A stretch of DNA of 64,000 nt from Paramacrobiotus metropolitanus (lineage: Eukaryota > Tardigrada > Eutardigrada > Parachela > Macrobiotidae), in NCBI RefSeq assembly GCF_019649055.1, contig NW_026570260.1:1054001-1118000 (forward strand). Direction: 5' to 3'. The position numbers and the translations under genes are program-made. Below are positions 1 through 15,700 of this stretch, one piece after another. The notes beneath the pieces are model-generated. The model was not told where the DNA came from and did no database searches. It worked only from the letters and a program-made list of their open reading frames with translations. Every line of letters starts with the position of its first letter. Within the stretch, counting starts at the first letter, position 1.

Positions 1-769
1 CATGCGGAATGGTACCAACTATGAAAACGGCAGATTTAAAAACATAGCTCTGATATCTAATACTCGTATCGTTGAATAATTTGATTATTATATGCAGCTC
101 TCAAAAACGGCAGAAAGTGGATTGGTTTATGCAGCCATGATGACTTACGTGTCAAGGAAAACCTTGATGACTGCGGTCAGTGGTGAAAACAAGGGGATTA
201 GTCTTGCCAAAGAGCGTGTGATGTCGGCGTAATACATGTATAGGGCAGGCAATATATGTTGTAACATGACCTTTGGCATGCGGCTGACCTACCTGGATCG
301 CAAACTCCCAGGCGGTCGCAGGGTTTTCCGTCGTGCCGCACGCCTAGGGGATTCTGCAGCTGCAGCAGATCCGCCTGGACGCGGTAATAGCCCGCTGGTG
401 CATCACCGGAAATGCCGCAGATGACGCTGCCTACCACCTGTAAATTAGGAAACAACGCAACTCCCGGGGCAGAATAAAACTCCGAAATCTATCCAGTGAT
501 GTATTACATACTGTTTAATACTCGAACATTCGCAATTTAAGTATGCAGAAAAATTTATCAGTTTACTCGTTTTTATGACGGTTTAAAATAATATCGTGTA
601 CAACACAGATATTTATTTATTAAAAATCTCTGTGAAATTACGATGCAATATAAATAGGAAATCAATTCAACCGATAGAGCAGTACCAAATTTATTAATTC
701 TGGATCCAAAATTTATTTAATTACAGCCGTAGAACATACCGCCAAGAGTCCCAAAACAAATTTTTGCAT
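1..769 (-). CDS. Secreted protein with MNNL-like (Notch-ligand N-terminal) motif, 3' part outside window
   Basis: Four exons join in frame on the minus strand: 740-769, 293-437, a 22-nt exon 149-170, and 1-18, which reaches the window edge. Exon 1 (MQKFVLGLLA) splices in phase 0 to VVGSVICGIS and makes a signal peptide. The mature start has a YYRVQADLL strand, then LQNPLG, GKPCDRLGVCDP and VIKVFLDT. This order (hydrophobic strand, N-x-x-G, Cys pair, CD-x-x-x-KV-x-L) resembles the MNNL domain at the N terminus of Delta/Jagged/Serrate ligands, where it follows the signal peptide directly. A weaker alternative is the membrane-proximal Cys motif of ADAM10/17-type proteases. The DSL and EGF repeats that would decide lie outside the window. 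The two small exons rest only on splice sites and frame. Confidence 0.42.
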
Positions 770-1443
770 GGCGGACACTTCATGAGTGACCAGTAGGCCA
801 GCTGAAGAGCTCGAACCGCAGCAACGAGTCAGAATACACATTAGCGTCAAAAAAACAAAACGCAGATGCCGTTATTGTCTTCAGGCCAACCGTCTGGGTT
901 TCCTTGCCAGCGCGTGAACCGTACCAAAGGTCGCATGTGTGATTGCATCTCGTTGCGTTGATTTAATCAAAATTACAGTAAGTGGTATATACTGTTACAG
1001 TTTAAGTTCACAGCCGTAAAATTGTAGGCGTTGCACGCAGTTTCATACATTACTGCCAATGGCACAACATGGACTGTATTATATGAAGGATAGTTATAAT
1101 CTGAAACTGGAAAGAAGTCTGTCTATCCGGCTTACCGCAAGTACAGGAGTATTCCTAGCATAGGTTTTAACTACAGCAAAGAACAGGTTTGCAGAATCTT
1201 TAGTTTATGTTTAGAACATACAAGCAAGTATACAGTTCACCTGTGCGGTATCGCAAATAATTGTTTTTAATTGCTGTTTCTCACACATACCAAACAAATG
1301 TTGCGAACAGCAGAAATGTATTACCAGCAGCGTTGCATACAGGGAAACACAGACACTCGAAGAACTTTCCTGACTTATAATACATTATATACATCTAACA
1401 AGAAAAACTAAATAAATAATCTGGTAAGCGCGTATGAACAAGC
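770..1443. other. Intergenic, no gene seen
   Basis: AT-rich sequence between the start of the secreted MNNL-like gene and the 3' end of the next minus-strand gene. It should hold the promoter and 5' UTR of the former. A moderately GC-rich patch at about 780-960 has no reading frame I can defend, although the sequence upstream of 769 stays open and could be 5' UTR. Confidence 0.5.
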
Positions 1444-2887
1444 TCAGATCACGGGGTCATCATTCAGGCTAAGGAGGGCATCCGGTTCCGGTGCGGCAGG
1501 TGTCGCCAAAAACTTCGTCTTGATGGTCGACTTATGCGGGCCGTGACGAGCGGAGGCGGCCTGCATCTGCAAGATTTTGCTAAGGGATTCCTTCAGACCG
1601 GATGCCGCCTGCCCGCTCTGGGACTGCAAGTTCACCGGGGTTAACTGAGACAGTCGCCCGAAGGCGCTGCTGGGCAGCCGTGGACTCATGTGCGGCACTA
1701 AGGCCAACACGCGGTTGACCTCGCGCTGCCGCTCTGCACTGGGCCGTGGCTTCGTGCGGAAGTACAGAGCACGAAGGCGCTCCTTAGGCGACAATATGGA
1801 GAAGAAGCGCTGCAATAAACAACTTTTTCAGAGGTCGCATTTTAATTTAATTAAGCAAATCATCTTGTTTTTTAAAGCTAAGTTGGGCCGTTTGAGCTCT
1901 GTAGCACTATAGTCTTCAAAGAAAGTTACCATAACCAAAAAAAGCTGACGTCGGATCATCATGTTTTCTTTAACCGTACAGTCCGTACTGGATTTTAGAA
2001 ACTCAAGCAACAGGTAAAATAAGTGCAGTTTTTTTGCCTTTGAGAGGTTTTTGTAATAGCTAGAATAATTGAACAATATCATAAATTTTCCTTAAATCGA
2101 GCTGAATGCTGCCATTTTGCTGTATGTACATTGATGATTTCGCCATTCATATTAATTAATCCGCAGAGAAAAGCACAAAACAGAATAAGCGGTTTCTCGA
2201 CTTTATTCATTCTGACCTCGAAAGGTTGCTGTTTTCTTCTTTCTCCTAATTTTCTACCTTGGTGTATTGACGACCACTTCTTTAAATTGGAGAAAATTCG
2301 AATGGCAGAATTTTATTTAGTACGCTGTATGTTAGTACCGTTACAAAAGCAGAGTCGTATGCATTGAATCAGTGAAGATACATTTTTGTGCAAGTAAACA
2401 ATAATTCATTCCATTACGGAGTGAATTACTGTTTACGGATGTAAAGTTGCCCTTTTTGATGACACATGCAAACTATTCTTATTGCTTATTAAAACCAATG
2501 GCCGAAGCTAATGATTACGATACTTTAGCCCCTAATATGGTATAGAAGTATGTTTTCTAACTAATAAACACTGACGCGCTCTCAAAGCACCTTGCGGCGT
2601 GTCGACGAAATGACATAATCTCCATTTTCTTCATCCCGATCATCCCCGGAAAGATCAACCGGCCAACCCTCTTGCATCGGTAAATGCAGTACATCGGACG
2701 GCAGGAACTCACTGCTCCCGTCCCTTTTCTGCAGGAAGGCCTCATCCGCGTATTCCCCGTCCACGTTAAAGGGAAGGATGCCGGCACCCGCTGCGGGCGA
2801 CAGATACATGGCCCCAGCGTACCGACCTATCAACATGCCCCACATCGCCGGCAATAAGATCAAAAGAAACCGCTCAGGATACGACAT
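1444..2887 (-). CDS. Secreted precursor A, tandem paralogue of the gene at 4213-5324
   Basis: Two exons (2591-2887 and 1444-1809) join in phase 0 and encode 220 aa. Exon 1 starts at the ATG at 2887. It gives a hydrophobic N terminus (FLLILLPAMWGMLIG, signal peptide or anchor), an acidic Asp/Glu-rich middle (SGDDRDEENGD), and ends STRRK. Exon 2 begins RFFSILSPKERLRALYF, so the junction makes a multibasic RRKR site of the kind cut by furin or prohormone convertases. The downstream part is basic, Ser/Gln/Pro-rich and free of cysteine. The same architecture, intron position and intron phase recur in the neighbouring gene, which supports both models. I do not recognise the family. A propeptide plus a cleaved basic peptide is inferred. 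Confidence 0.6.
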
Positions 2888-4212
2888 CCCGTGGTGACCT
2901 TTTCACCTGTTACTGTCTAATAGAGACTTGCAGTCGAAGCTATAAGTTTCACAGTTCGGACAAAAGAAGATGACAGATAGGAGCTTTCTTAATTAAAACC
3001 AGCTCCAACAATAACAGGATAGTGGATAAAGACTAGAAAAGAAAATGCTGCAGAAGACGCACATAGCGGTCTCAGACACACTGGCTGACCTTTATAACAA
3101 ACGGCATAGTAAGACTCTGGCTGCGCTATGTGAAACTGTTAAGCGGACGAATTCGGTAGAATATTCATACAACGGCACCTCGCCACATCCGTGCACACCT
3201 TTAAACCTGCCGGAATCTTCAAGATATCACCCGGTGTGCATATGGTAAACGTTGCACACACGGGATAATCATACGTGGTCGGCGGTTATAATAGGCACAC
3301 CGCTGACGTGTGCCGCTTCGGCATGCAATCAACATCTTTCCCTCTGCCAAACAGGAATAACATATTTTTCTCCCAACGGTCGCTTACGGTATATAGCGTG
3401 AGAGACAATACTGTATCAGCCGGTATCCACGGCTTCTTGTTTACCCATAGCAAAGCGGTACAGGAATTTGGAACTAGCGTTGTGCAAAAAGAATCCTACA
3501 GACCCACATTGCATGATCGCAGTCATCCTTGTTGTTCTGATAATTATATCCATCGATTTGCACAGAATAACAGTTTCGAAGTTTCTGTGAAAACACGTTT
3601 GATTCCCATTGGTAAACTGACAGGAGCACGGTTTTAATAATAAAAATACAAAATCATCATAGTTTATCATTGTTTGTCTTTCGCATCAGCCGATCACTCC
3701 ACTTGGTGCTCGCCGCCGATGTCAGCAAAAATTCTCTTTTCCTTTATGCAATACTGTACTTTCAGCTTTAGTTTTGGCTTGTCGTAATGATATGTGCAAT
3801 ATAATTTATTATAATCAATATCTGTGCAATATTTTTGGAAATTAAGTACACTAATCAACCGAATTGACAGCAATCTGTTTATTATCTTTTTGTTTTTCGA
3901 GTGACCGAGCCATTCCCAAGGTTTGACGATAATATACAAGACCAGCAAAGCATATTATTCGTAATCAACGCTTAAAATTATCTCCTAAAGAAACTGTGGA
4001 CAAGTGAAAGAATGCAATAAATTCTAAGAAATAAATACCGCAGATCGAACAATTAGAACACAATTCTACAAGCATTATATTTTACTGGGTGCGCAGTAGT
4101 TTTGCTTCGCAAGTCGTCATTTACAGTACGAGTAATTATAAATAAAATCCATCCTCTTCGGATCTATTGCCAGGTACATGTGCCATCCGTGTCTGTCAGT
4201 TAATCGAAGTAA
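2888..4212. other. Intergenic between the tandem secreted-precursor genes
   Basis: Separates the two paralogous minus-strand genes and holds the promoter of the left one. An open frame at 3275-3637 on the plus strand (120 codons) has no recognisable domain, no coding-like composition and no splice partners, so I do not call it. No repeat stands out. Confidence 0.5.
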
Positions 4213-5324
4213 TCAAGTGAAGCGGACGTAACTCGCCAGTCGGGTGCGGCGTTTCCCTGAGAAAGCCGGCAGGGTGCCAATAACGGTGTCCAAACGGCCG
4301 GGGTGCAGCGGGGATGGCGAGGCAGTCGGCGGGGTCACCGTCTCAGGCAGCGGTTTATCCAGGCGGTGTACCTGACGGAACATGGCGCGCAATGTCTGCC
4401 GGGGTGTCAGGAAGGCGATGAATCGCTATGGCAGTCAGCACTTTGCATTAGCATGCGGTAACAGCATGAACTTATCATGGGCGTCGTTAATTTTGATACA
4501 ACATACTTGAACATAAAACAAACGCTCTCATACAGAAAAATTTCGGAAATAATACAATAACTGTATTCATGATTATTTCGTTACGTAATAGTAGCAAAAA
4601 CTCAACAAGCACTTCCATCAAACGAATTTCACGTCCTTAATTGTTAGCCTGAAAATTTTCAGGAATGTCGAGATGAAATACACACCCTCAGCTTATGCAA
4701 TGGCTTTCTCATAACAAATTAAATAACTGCACTACCAAAGCGGCAATGACAGGATTTAAATGAATTAGTTAGAAATTAAATAACGTGTTATTCATTAAGA
4801 CAACAAAAAAATAAAAACAATTTAATTGCCCGCACAGTAAATTGCAGGTCAGCTGTAATAACCCTACCCTAGTGTAATCGAACTGCCAAGCATTTCTTTG
4901 AATAACCTGGAGAAAACATCGGCTCCATAAACAGCCACCGGTTGTTCGATGTTGAACAAGCCAACTATGCTGGATTATTCTACGATTAACCCCTCCGCTA
5001 CGCACGCCAAATTATACAGGGTGTACCTAATTCCGTTCATTAACGCCACGCCACAATCAGGCGCCCACTGACCTTCTTCGGCGGTTCAGCTGTCTCGGCA
5101 GAATCCCCGCCATCCTCTGCAGGCGGCGCCGCACTGAGCAGACTCGCCAGCGCCAGATCATACAGCGCATCATTCCCACCGGGAAAATCCCAAGCGGAAC
5201 CCGACGCCACCGCCGCGGCGGGACCCTCACCAAGAACCACTGCACCGGCATCTTCGGCCTCCCCCTCCGCTGCTGCACAACACACCGCCACACACAACAC
5301 CGCAACTATGATATCACACCTCAT
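4213..5324 (-). CDS. Secreted precursor B, tandem paralogue of the gene at 1444-2887
   Basis: Two exons (5073-5324 and 4213-4425) join in phase 0 and encode 154 aa. The ATG at 5324 is chosen because it opens a clear signal peptide (MRCDIIVAVLCVAVCCAAA). An acidic, Ala/Gly-rich segment follows and ends AEPPKK. Exon 2 then gives RFIAFLTPRQTLRAMFRQ and a basic, Pro-rich tail ending in YVRFT. Relative to precursor A, the conserved pattern is R-F-[FI]-x-[IF]-L-[ST]-P-[KR]-x-x-L-R-A-[LM]-[FY]. It sits right after the intron and after a dibasic site in both genes. The acidic propeptide, basic motif and intron phase are shared while the rest has diverged. Function is unknown; a processed secreted peptide is the leading guess. 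Confidence 0.6.
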
Positions 5325-5752
5325 CGCTAAAAAAATTTCAACGTGCAGGTCTGCAGGAGCAAATGTGCGGAGGAAACATCGGGATAGAGTCTCATGAAAT
5401 GTACACTGATTGCGCCGCCTGCACAGCGGCCGAAAGCCGCCGCCGCCGCCGAGCCGCTGGTGCGGATTAGATGTAAATCGGGATAATCCAACCAGAGACA
5501 AGCTTTTAATTGATCTCTGACGCGCATGTCAATTTTCGCCCATTACAGATAAAATTGTAACTAGTATGCAATTTGCGGGGTGAGAGAAAATATCAATTTT
5601 TTTCAGAAATGTACTGCAAGCAACATTCCACTAACAAGCAGAACAGCAAGGTGCGCGCCGTATACATACATATCAATGCTTACGCAGCGGAAATCAAGCA
5701 TCAAATTTATATATTAATTAATAGAATGACGCATTTCACAAATTAAACAGTC
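5325..5752. other. Intergenic, GC-rich upstream region of secreted precursor B
   Basis: Includes a short GCC-type trinucleotide run near 5435-5455 upstream of the precursor B start, then AT-rich sequence down to the 3' end of KRR1. The frame continues open upstream of the chosen start at 5324, but the added residues are Gly/Arg-rich and would displace the signal peptide. Confidence 0.45.
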
Positions 5753-9036
<3,284 letters not shown>

Positions 9037-12000
9037 ATGGAGGGATGCATTACCGTGGAGTCGGAATTATCGAGGATCATTAGCAAATTCGAAACGCAGA
9101 AGAAAATCAACGAGCGCAATGTGGACGAAAGTATCCAGATCCTGGAGAACGCCAAGGCTGAACTTTTAGCGCGGAGTCCAATGGGTAAAAAAGCTAAATT
9201 CGTGTTTATTTTGAAATATTTATCAGAAATACACGTACGTAATTTTTTTCAATACTCTAATGCAGACACAGATGAACCCGTGCGCGCGACGCCAAACACC
9301 GCCTTCATCCGTCAGGCGACAAAAAACGCCAAGGATGTGGCGGGAAAAGTGTCGACATCGCATCGGGAACTGCATGCGGGTGTATCGCGACTGGGAAAGG
9401 TGATTGACAAGGTAGGGAAGAAAGAAAATCCAAGCAAAATCAGACAAATCTATCTGAAAACAGGCCAGTCATGTGCTTCCAACTGGAATTGGAAGTGGTT
9501 GTATGACGAAGATGGACGTCCATTGCCGGTCCAGAATCGTCTTTGACTTTCGATAGCAGTTGGAATTCCATTTGAATGACGCTGTGCTGATGTTATTGCA
9601 GAATTTCACCGCAGATTTCAACGCAATCAATTGTCCGGAAGCGCTGTTGGGTAAAGAAAAGTTGGACCATCTCAGTCAGGCCATTGTGGAATATCTCTTC
9701 AGGCAAGGACTGCTGGATGTGGGCAATAAGCTTCTGGAAGTGAGTGGAACATATTGTAATAGTTGTACTGTACAAACATATTCGTACAGTTAGTATTTTT
9801 ATTTTAAAAATTAATAATAGCAAGATTCATGAATTTTTACGCGACATGGTGCTCGTATTTAATAAATCCGGCAAACAACGAAGCAGAGGGTAAAGATGAA
9901 CCCCAAAATGAAAATTTTCCATAGCAAAAACAACGATCATGAAACGAGTGCGAATCGGAATAGCGAACAGTGAAACATTCAAAAGTGAATGGATAGGTAC
10001 TTATTGAGCAAGCAGCCTTCTCACATTAAGCACGTTTTTCGGCAAAAGAATCTTACAATTTTAGTAAAAAAAACATAAATTGACCCTTAACTGCACTGAC
10101 TGCACACTGCGATGACAGGAAGCGCACATGCAGATGGACGAGACCAAGGCACGCCCCTTCGTGGAGTTGAACGCAATCCTGGTTAGCCTGAGCGAGCACA
10201 ACGTAGCACCGGCTCTGCAGTGGACGATGGAGCACCGGGAACAGCTGGAGCAGCGCCACAGCGTTCTCGAGTACAAACTGCACCGGTTGCAGTTCATCGA
10301 ACTGATCCGCCGCTTCCCTCACGATCCAAGGGCCATCCTCGAGTACTCCCGTCATTTCCAGCGCTTCCGCTGTAACGACCAGATTAAAGGTACAATACTT
10401 AGGTACTTACTTACGTAGGCAACTTCATGCATACACGAGAAATGGCATTCGTCATTGTTTTATCGCTGCGAGTAAGTTACTCAAGATTTAAAAAAAGAAA
10501 TTATGAACAGATTCACGAAAAGAATCCTTACGAACAGTAATAAAATTTAATTTTTTACAAAAAAGTATACGATTTATGATAAGCTTTGCTTTAATAAGCT
10601 CTGCTTTACTTCCATTTGGTAACCCAATAGTGTATTCTGAATTAGGTGTGCGCCGGTGTAATAAAATACATTACAGTATAAAGTACTATAAACTATAATT
10701 GATTATTAAATTTGCAAGCAGCTCAAAGTCACTGGCATAAAATGACGCATAATAGCGCAAGAATTTTTCTTTTCACGCTTTTACGTACAGAAGTATATGA
10801 ACGGCCAACCATAAACAATGCTTCAACGAGCGCCATGATGTTAAACGCAAATCCCCGAGTAGATGAAAAACAGTTTATTGAAATGTTAAGGGAGATATGT
10901 ACGATATCAACCCTTATGGGATGGTTAATATTGGCTTGCAATCGTGTTTAGCTGGATGTACAGACAGTACAGGGCCCTGGTGAAGGTATTGCTTGTGTGG
11001 TTGGTAGATGTGCAACGGCTGATGGGCTCGCTGCTCTTCCTCAATCAGGGTCTAGAGAAATCGCCCTATCGCGATCTGATCAGTCAGGATCTATGGCTGG
11101 ACGTCAGTGAAACTTTTACAAAGGAGGCCTGCGCCCTGCTGGGATTATCCATGGAGAGTCCTTTAACTGTCTGGTGAGTGCCGGCCGTCTGGTCTTTGTC
11201 ATCATTTAATAGTTATAGTTTAATAGTGACATCCGATCCGATTTTTGGTTGCACGCTATCACGGACAAATTTTACGACTTTAAATCTGTCCAGTTATATC
11301 GCGTTAAAACTTCATAATTATCCTATCATGACAAATTGACAACCACGTATGTAAAACCGCTTTTGATCAATGTTTGTATTTCGAAAACCCGATCAACCTC
11401 CCGTAAAAGAAGTACTATATGTTATTTTTGCTGAGAAGTTCAAGTTGATACCGCCGCCGTTTGTCGAACAACTGCCGCGTGAGGATGATACAGCAAACAT
11501 TTTTACCTATAAGTATGTTTGCAGCGTGAAAATGGGATGCCGGGCCATCCCAATGCTGCTGGGTATTCGTCATGCCATGCTGAATCACCAGGTTGGCGAC
11601 ATTTTGAATAACTCCAGACAGGAACTACCGGTAAGCAGCTGCAGGGTTTTCCCCCACAGATTTGGTTTGGCTGGATAAAGTAATCCAGTTTACGTAACCT
11701 TTGGGTACTTTTTGTTTTTCGTCAGATCGAAGTGGATGTTGTTCCGGATTATCTCTATCATTCTCGTTTTACCTGTCCGATTCTGCGGCAGCAGTCCTCG
11801 GAGAAAAATCCTCCCATGCGTCTCAACTGCGGCCACGTGATCTCCAAGGACGCCCTCATGAGACTCAGCAACTCTACCAAGTCAGTCGTATTAGCCGTAT
11901 TTTTTTAGCATAATTTGATACATCGTTTTTGTATTTCCTTTTCGGTCGCAGTGTAATTTTTGCTTTTAGAAATTATTTATTTTTTTATACAAGAATTTAT

Positions 12001-12285
12001 GCAATTTTCAAACCGCTCTTTTATGGATTTTTCAAGTGAAGTACTGCATTTAGCAATGCAGTATTGTTGTTTGGTACTAATAATGTATGGGTAGGGTAGT
12101 TTGCTTTAGTCCAGATCTATTCAGATTTGACTGGAATTGTAGTCTACGACTCTACAGACAATACACTGCACCGATTTTCCAGCAAATATGTGAACGCTCT
12201 TTTTCTTCGTAGATCCACAAAGATAAAGTGTCCGTACTGCCCAAGCGAACAGAGCGCAACGGATGCCAAACGGATCCATCTGTAG
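9037..12285 (+). CDS. RMND5: RMND5 (GID/CTLH E3 ubiquitin-ligase RING subunit)
   Basis: Eight exons (9037-9184, 9266-9411, 9602-9739, 10119-10389, 11008-11173, 11525-11630, 11726-11880, 12213-12285) keep frame throughout and give 400 aa, close to the 391 aa of human RMND5A. It is the RING-type subunit of the CTLH/GID ubiquitin ligase and pairs with MAEA. The N-terminal block (MEGCITVESELSRIISKF) matches the family. A LisH region (AIVEYLFRQGLLDVGNKLL) lies near residues 120-140 and the CTLH region (FVELNAILVSL, PALQWTMEHREQLE) follows. The CRA-type block reads DVQRLMGSLLFLNQGLEKSPY, and SETFTKEACALLGLSMESPL follows it. The C-terminal degenerate RING reads FTCPILRQQ, LNCGHVISKDAL, KIKCPYCPSEQS. 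Exon 4 could start slightly later, but the acceptor at 10118 gives the better family alignment. Confidence 0.95.
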
Positions 12286-12741
12286 CATTCTTCGCGTTTT
12301 TGCTTGCCGAATTGCCGGCGATCCGAATTGTATCGTAGCAAAGCAATTGGCAATCGCGTAATATTATTATTGTACAGCGCTCACAATCAGCGGCACTTTA
12401 CTTGCGTCATGTCATGTTTATCATCTTGTTTTTACTTTTATCAAAGCTTTATACTCGTGCATGCTCTTTGATTCGTTCCCCGTGTTGAGGACCCATTTCA
12501 GCAGTACTTACCAATGATGCCCGTAGCAAAAAATATAAAATGAGAGATAAAACTGTTTAAAATAATAATTGCGCGAAACAGCATACTAAAAGTCTAAACC
12601 GAGTAAAATCACATGTATCACAAAAACCAATATCCCTGCCACATTACGAACATAACACCCAGCCGTAACTGCAACTAAAATGAGGCAAAAATAAAGAAAT
12701 TCAAATTTAATACATACAGAAAATGCAGCATAGGGTGTGTG
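12286..12741. other. Convergent intergenic region between RMND5 and AMFR
   Basis: Holds the 3' UTRs of two converging genes; AT-rich and without a supportable frame. Confidence 0.5.
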
Positions 12742-15700
12742 TTACGTATTAGCCGTTTGTGCTTTCTCCATGGCCATCTTAGCCAAGAATTTCTTGCGCG
12801 CTTCATACACCAGCGTCTCACGGCGTTGGATCTGCAGGGCCCGACAGGCCTCGGGTGTATCGGGGATGGCACGGAGGCCACCACCAGGGGCGGTCAGACT
12901 TAGACCGGTCAGAGCCAGCTGGGGATGCAGCGGCTCACTGGAAACAGACGCTTCCTCGTCCTCCGAATCCGAAGAGGACGACGATGAGCCGAAGGCATCA
13001 CGTTCGCCCGGCAACGTCTGCAATGCATCCACAGCAGTGACAGCATAAACGTTAGTAATTCTTTTAGCAACAGCACAGCACTAATAATATATAATCAAAT
13101 AATCCTAATTTTTCGGTTATCAGCTAACCATTAAGTTATGTTCATTCTGTCTCCATCCCTAAGGCTTCTATTCATAAGGGTGTAAAAAAGCCCGTAACAA
13201 ATTGGATAGAGGCATGTAATAATTCAAATGAACTCATAATTGTTATTTTACATTAACGTCAACTTGTTGTTATAGTTGTTGTCAACAACTAATTCTCGCA
13301 AGGGATGCTTTCCTACACATACACAGATACGAGTATACTAAATGAAAGTCATCCCATAACAACTCCAAAAACTGATGTCGAGTGATATATTTTACCGCAG
13401 CTTTGCTGTGATTTTGTTAACAATAAATTAAAGATAATCCAAAAAAAATATCTTACCGCAGGCATACCATTAAAAGAATTACAGGCTTGCCTACTTCATA
13501 CTTATACCATAACTATGTAATGCTCCATGATGAACTCATTTTTCTTGTCTGATCTGTTAATGCATGATTTAGCGACAGAATTACACAGGTCAAAATAAAA
13601 TTTACCAAACACCGTTAGACAACGTACTGTGCAAGCTCTACTGTGGCGCTGAACAAAGTCAACTCGTAAACATACCGGCCCGCTGTCGTACAACGTCCCG
13701 TTGAGGATGTTGTCGATTGTGCGCTCCGTGGAGCCTGTCTCCAGGAGGTCACGAATGATAAGATGGTGGGAGATGTTGGGAAATACCTGCTGCACCTGCT
13801 CGGCCATTATATCCACACCGGGATGATCCAGGTAGTCGTGCATGGGATGGGACACTGCAGATGATAACCATTCATGCTGATGCATTATAAGATTACATTT
13901 CTTTCCTGACCATCGCTGTCGTAAAACAAGAAACTGCGGCAAGCTGACCGGCACAACGGATCCTGGAGGATGTTTCACAAACGGTGCAGGCAGTAAGCAT
14001 GCCGCAAGCGCGCAGCAATTGAGTTGTCAAGAGTTAAAGTAACCATAAAAACATCACAAATCACAATATTATTATGTGGTCGGTCTCGTTTGTGGGGTGC
14101 TGTTATAAGAAGCGAGAGAAAATACCGAAAGCACAACACAAAGAACACTTCACATTAATTATGCATAAAAATGAATGATAGAAAATGCGTGTGGAAAATT
14201 GCAAAATCATAGCAGAGCCGCTAAGCTGAACCACAGGAAATCCAAGAGGAAAAACATGAAACAAACACAAACAACCAGAAACCAACAAAATGGATGCAGT
14301 TACCCGCGGTAGCGATCACATTGCCATAACACCAACCACGAGACAAGCATGCAAGGCAAGCCCAGAAACAAGCCCACCACGGAGTCGCAGCGGGCGCACA
14401 TATTATACAATGATACACAGCCAGTCCAAAAGACAAAGTTGACAAAGACGGCCAGAGCATTACCGGTGACGGAGATGTTGGGCAGGTAACGGTTGATACG
14501 AGCGCCTGGAAAGAAAAAACGGCCACCCGTAGGCAGGTGGGCGCTCGGAGCGGTCACTCGCGGGCCACTGTGGAAAGTGCTCGTCAGGGTGGTGCGGCAG
14601 ATGGGACAGGACACGTCCTGTTCCAGCCACGACAACAGACACGACCTGTCGAAAAAGCAAGGGATGAACTTGTACACGAATTCTACAGAATAATTTCATT
14701 GGTTGACTTATAACTGCCAGAAAGTTTATTCTCAAATTAACCAAATTAAAGCTTTAGGAGATATGTAAACTGATAAACTGCTACCGTCAGAAAAGCAGCC
14801 CAGAAACCATATGAGTCTATCGATACCGATAGCTGCAGCCAAATTGAGCCAATCCAAATCCTTTTATTAAGCAATAGACCGCGAAATGAATAAAAATATG
14901 AACGCGGTCATTACTCAAATTTTTTTCCAAACTCCATATCCAGATTTGGTTACAGGAATTAATAATACTAGCCAAAATATTTCAAATTTCAAAACTAAAA
15001 AATGCATGCAGAAAAATGACGTTTACTATGTCTCGTATTAAAGATATCAATATTTTTAATAAATATAAATACATATATACACTTCCTCATACAGATACCG
15101 TATATAAATTTACAGAAAATTGATATAAAATTCGGTAAGGGCGCAACGCACTCGTGGAAAATGTGTCCACAATGGAGTTTGCGTGCCTGCTCCATGGTGT
15201 CCCAGCAGATGGAGCAGGGTCCGTCATGTTGCTTGATCTCCTCATCCGTGGCTGACGGATAACTGCACACAGAAAGATCTTCGGCTTTTGACACCAAATA
15301 TGATAAAACGAGAAGAACCTACGTGGCCTGTAGCCGCTTGCGAATGGCCATGTAATTGCGATGACGGCGGAATTTACTCACAAAGTCCATGCAGAGAAAC
15401 CGGATCTGCGCTACGATGACCAGACTGGAAGCGCTGAGATTGCACACTTGCAGCATCATGTGCAGATGGTGCACAAGATCCACCAACAACGTCCCTGAAA
15501 GACAAAACAGTGTCAAAATTTTTAGATCAAACAGAAAATGTACGACAACAGACGAAATTTTGTTTGTAAACGGCTAAAGCAATCCTATCATTAGTCACTA
15601 TCGCCTCCGGTCAAGGTAGAAACTTGTACACGCTGGATACTAAAGTCTAAAGGTAACAACCATTTATCACAAAACCAATCAAAACATTCAGATTACACGA

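Noticed and set aside
1828-2082. 84-codon minus frame inside the intron of secreted precursor A
   Set aside because: AT-rich codons unlike neighbouring exons, and the precursor A exons splice across it in phase.
3275-3637. 120-codon open frame, plus strand
   Set aside because: No domain, no coding-like composition, no splice partners; lies between two well-supported minus-strand genes.
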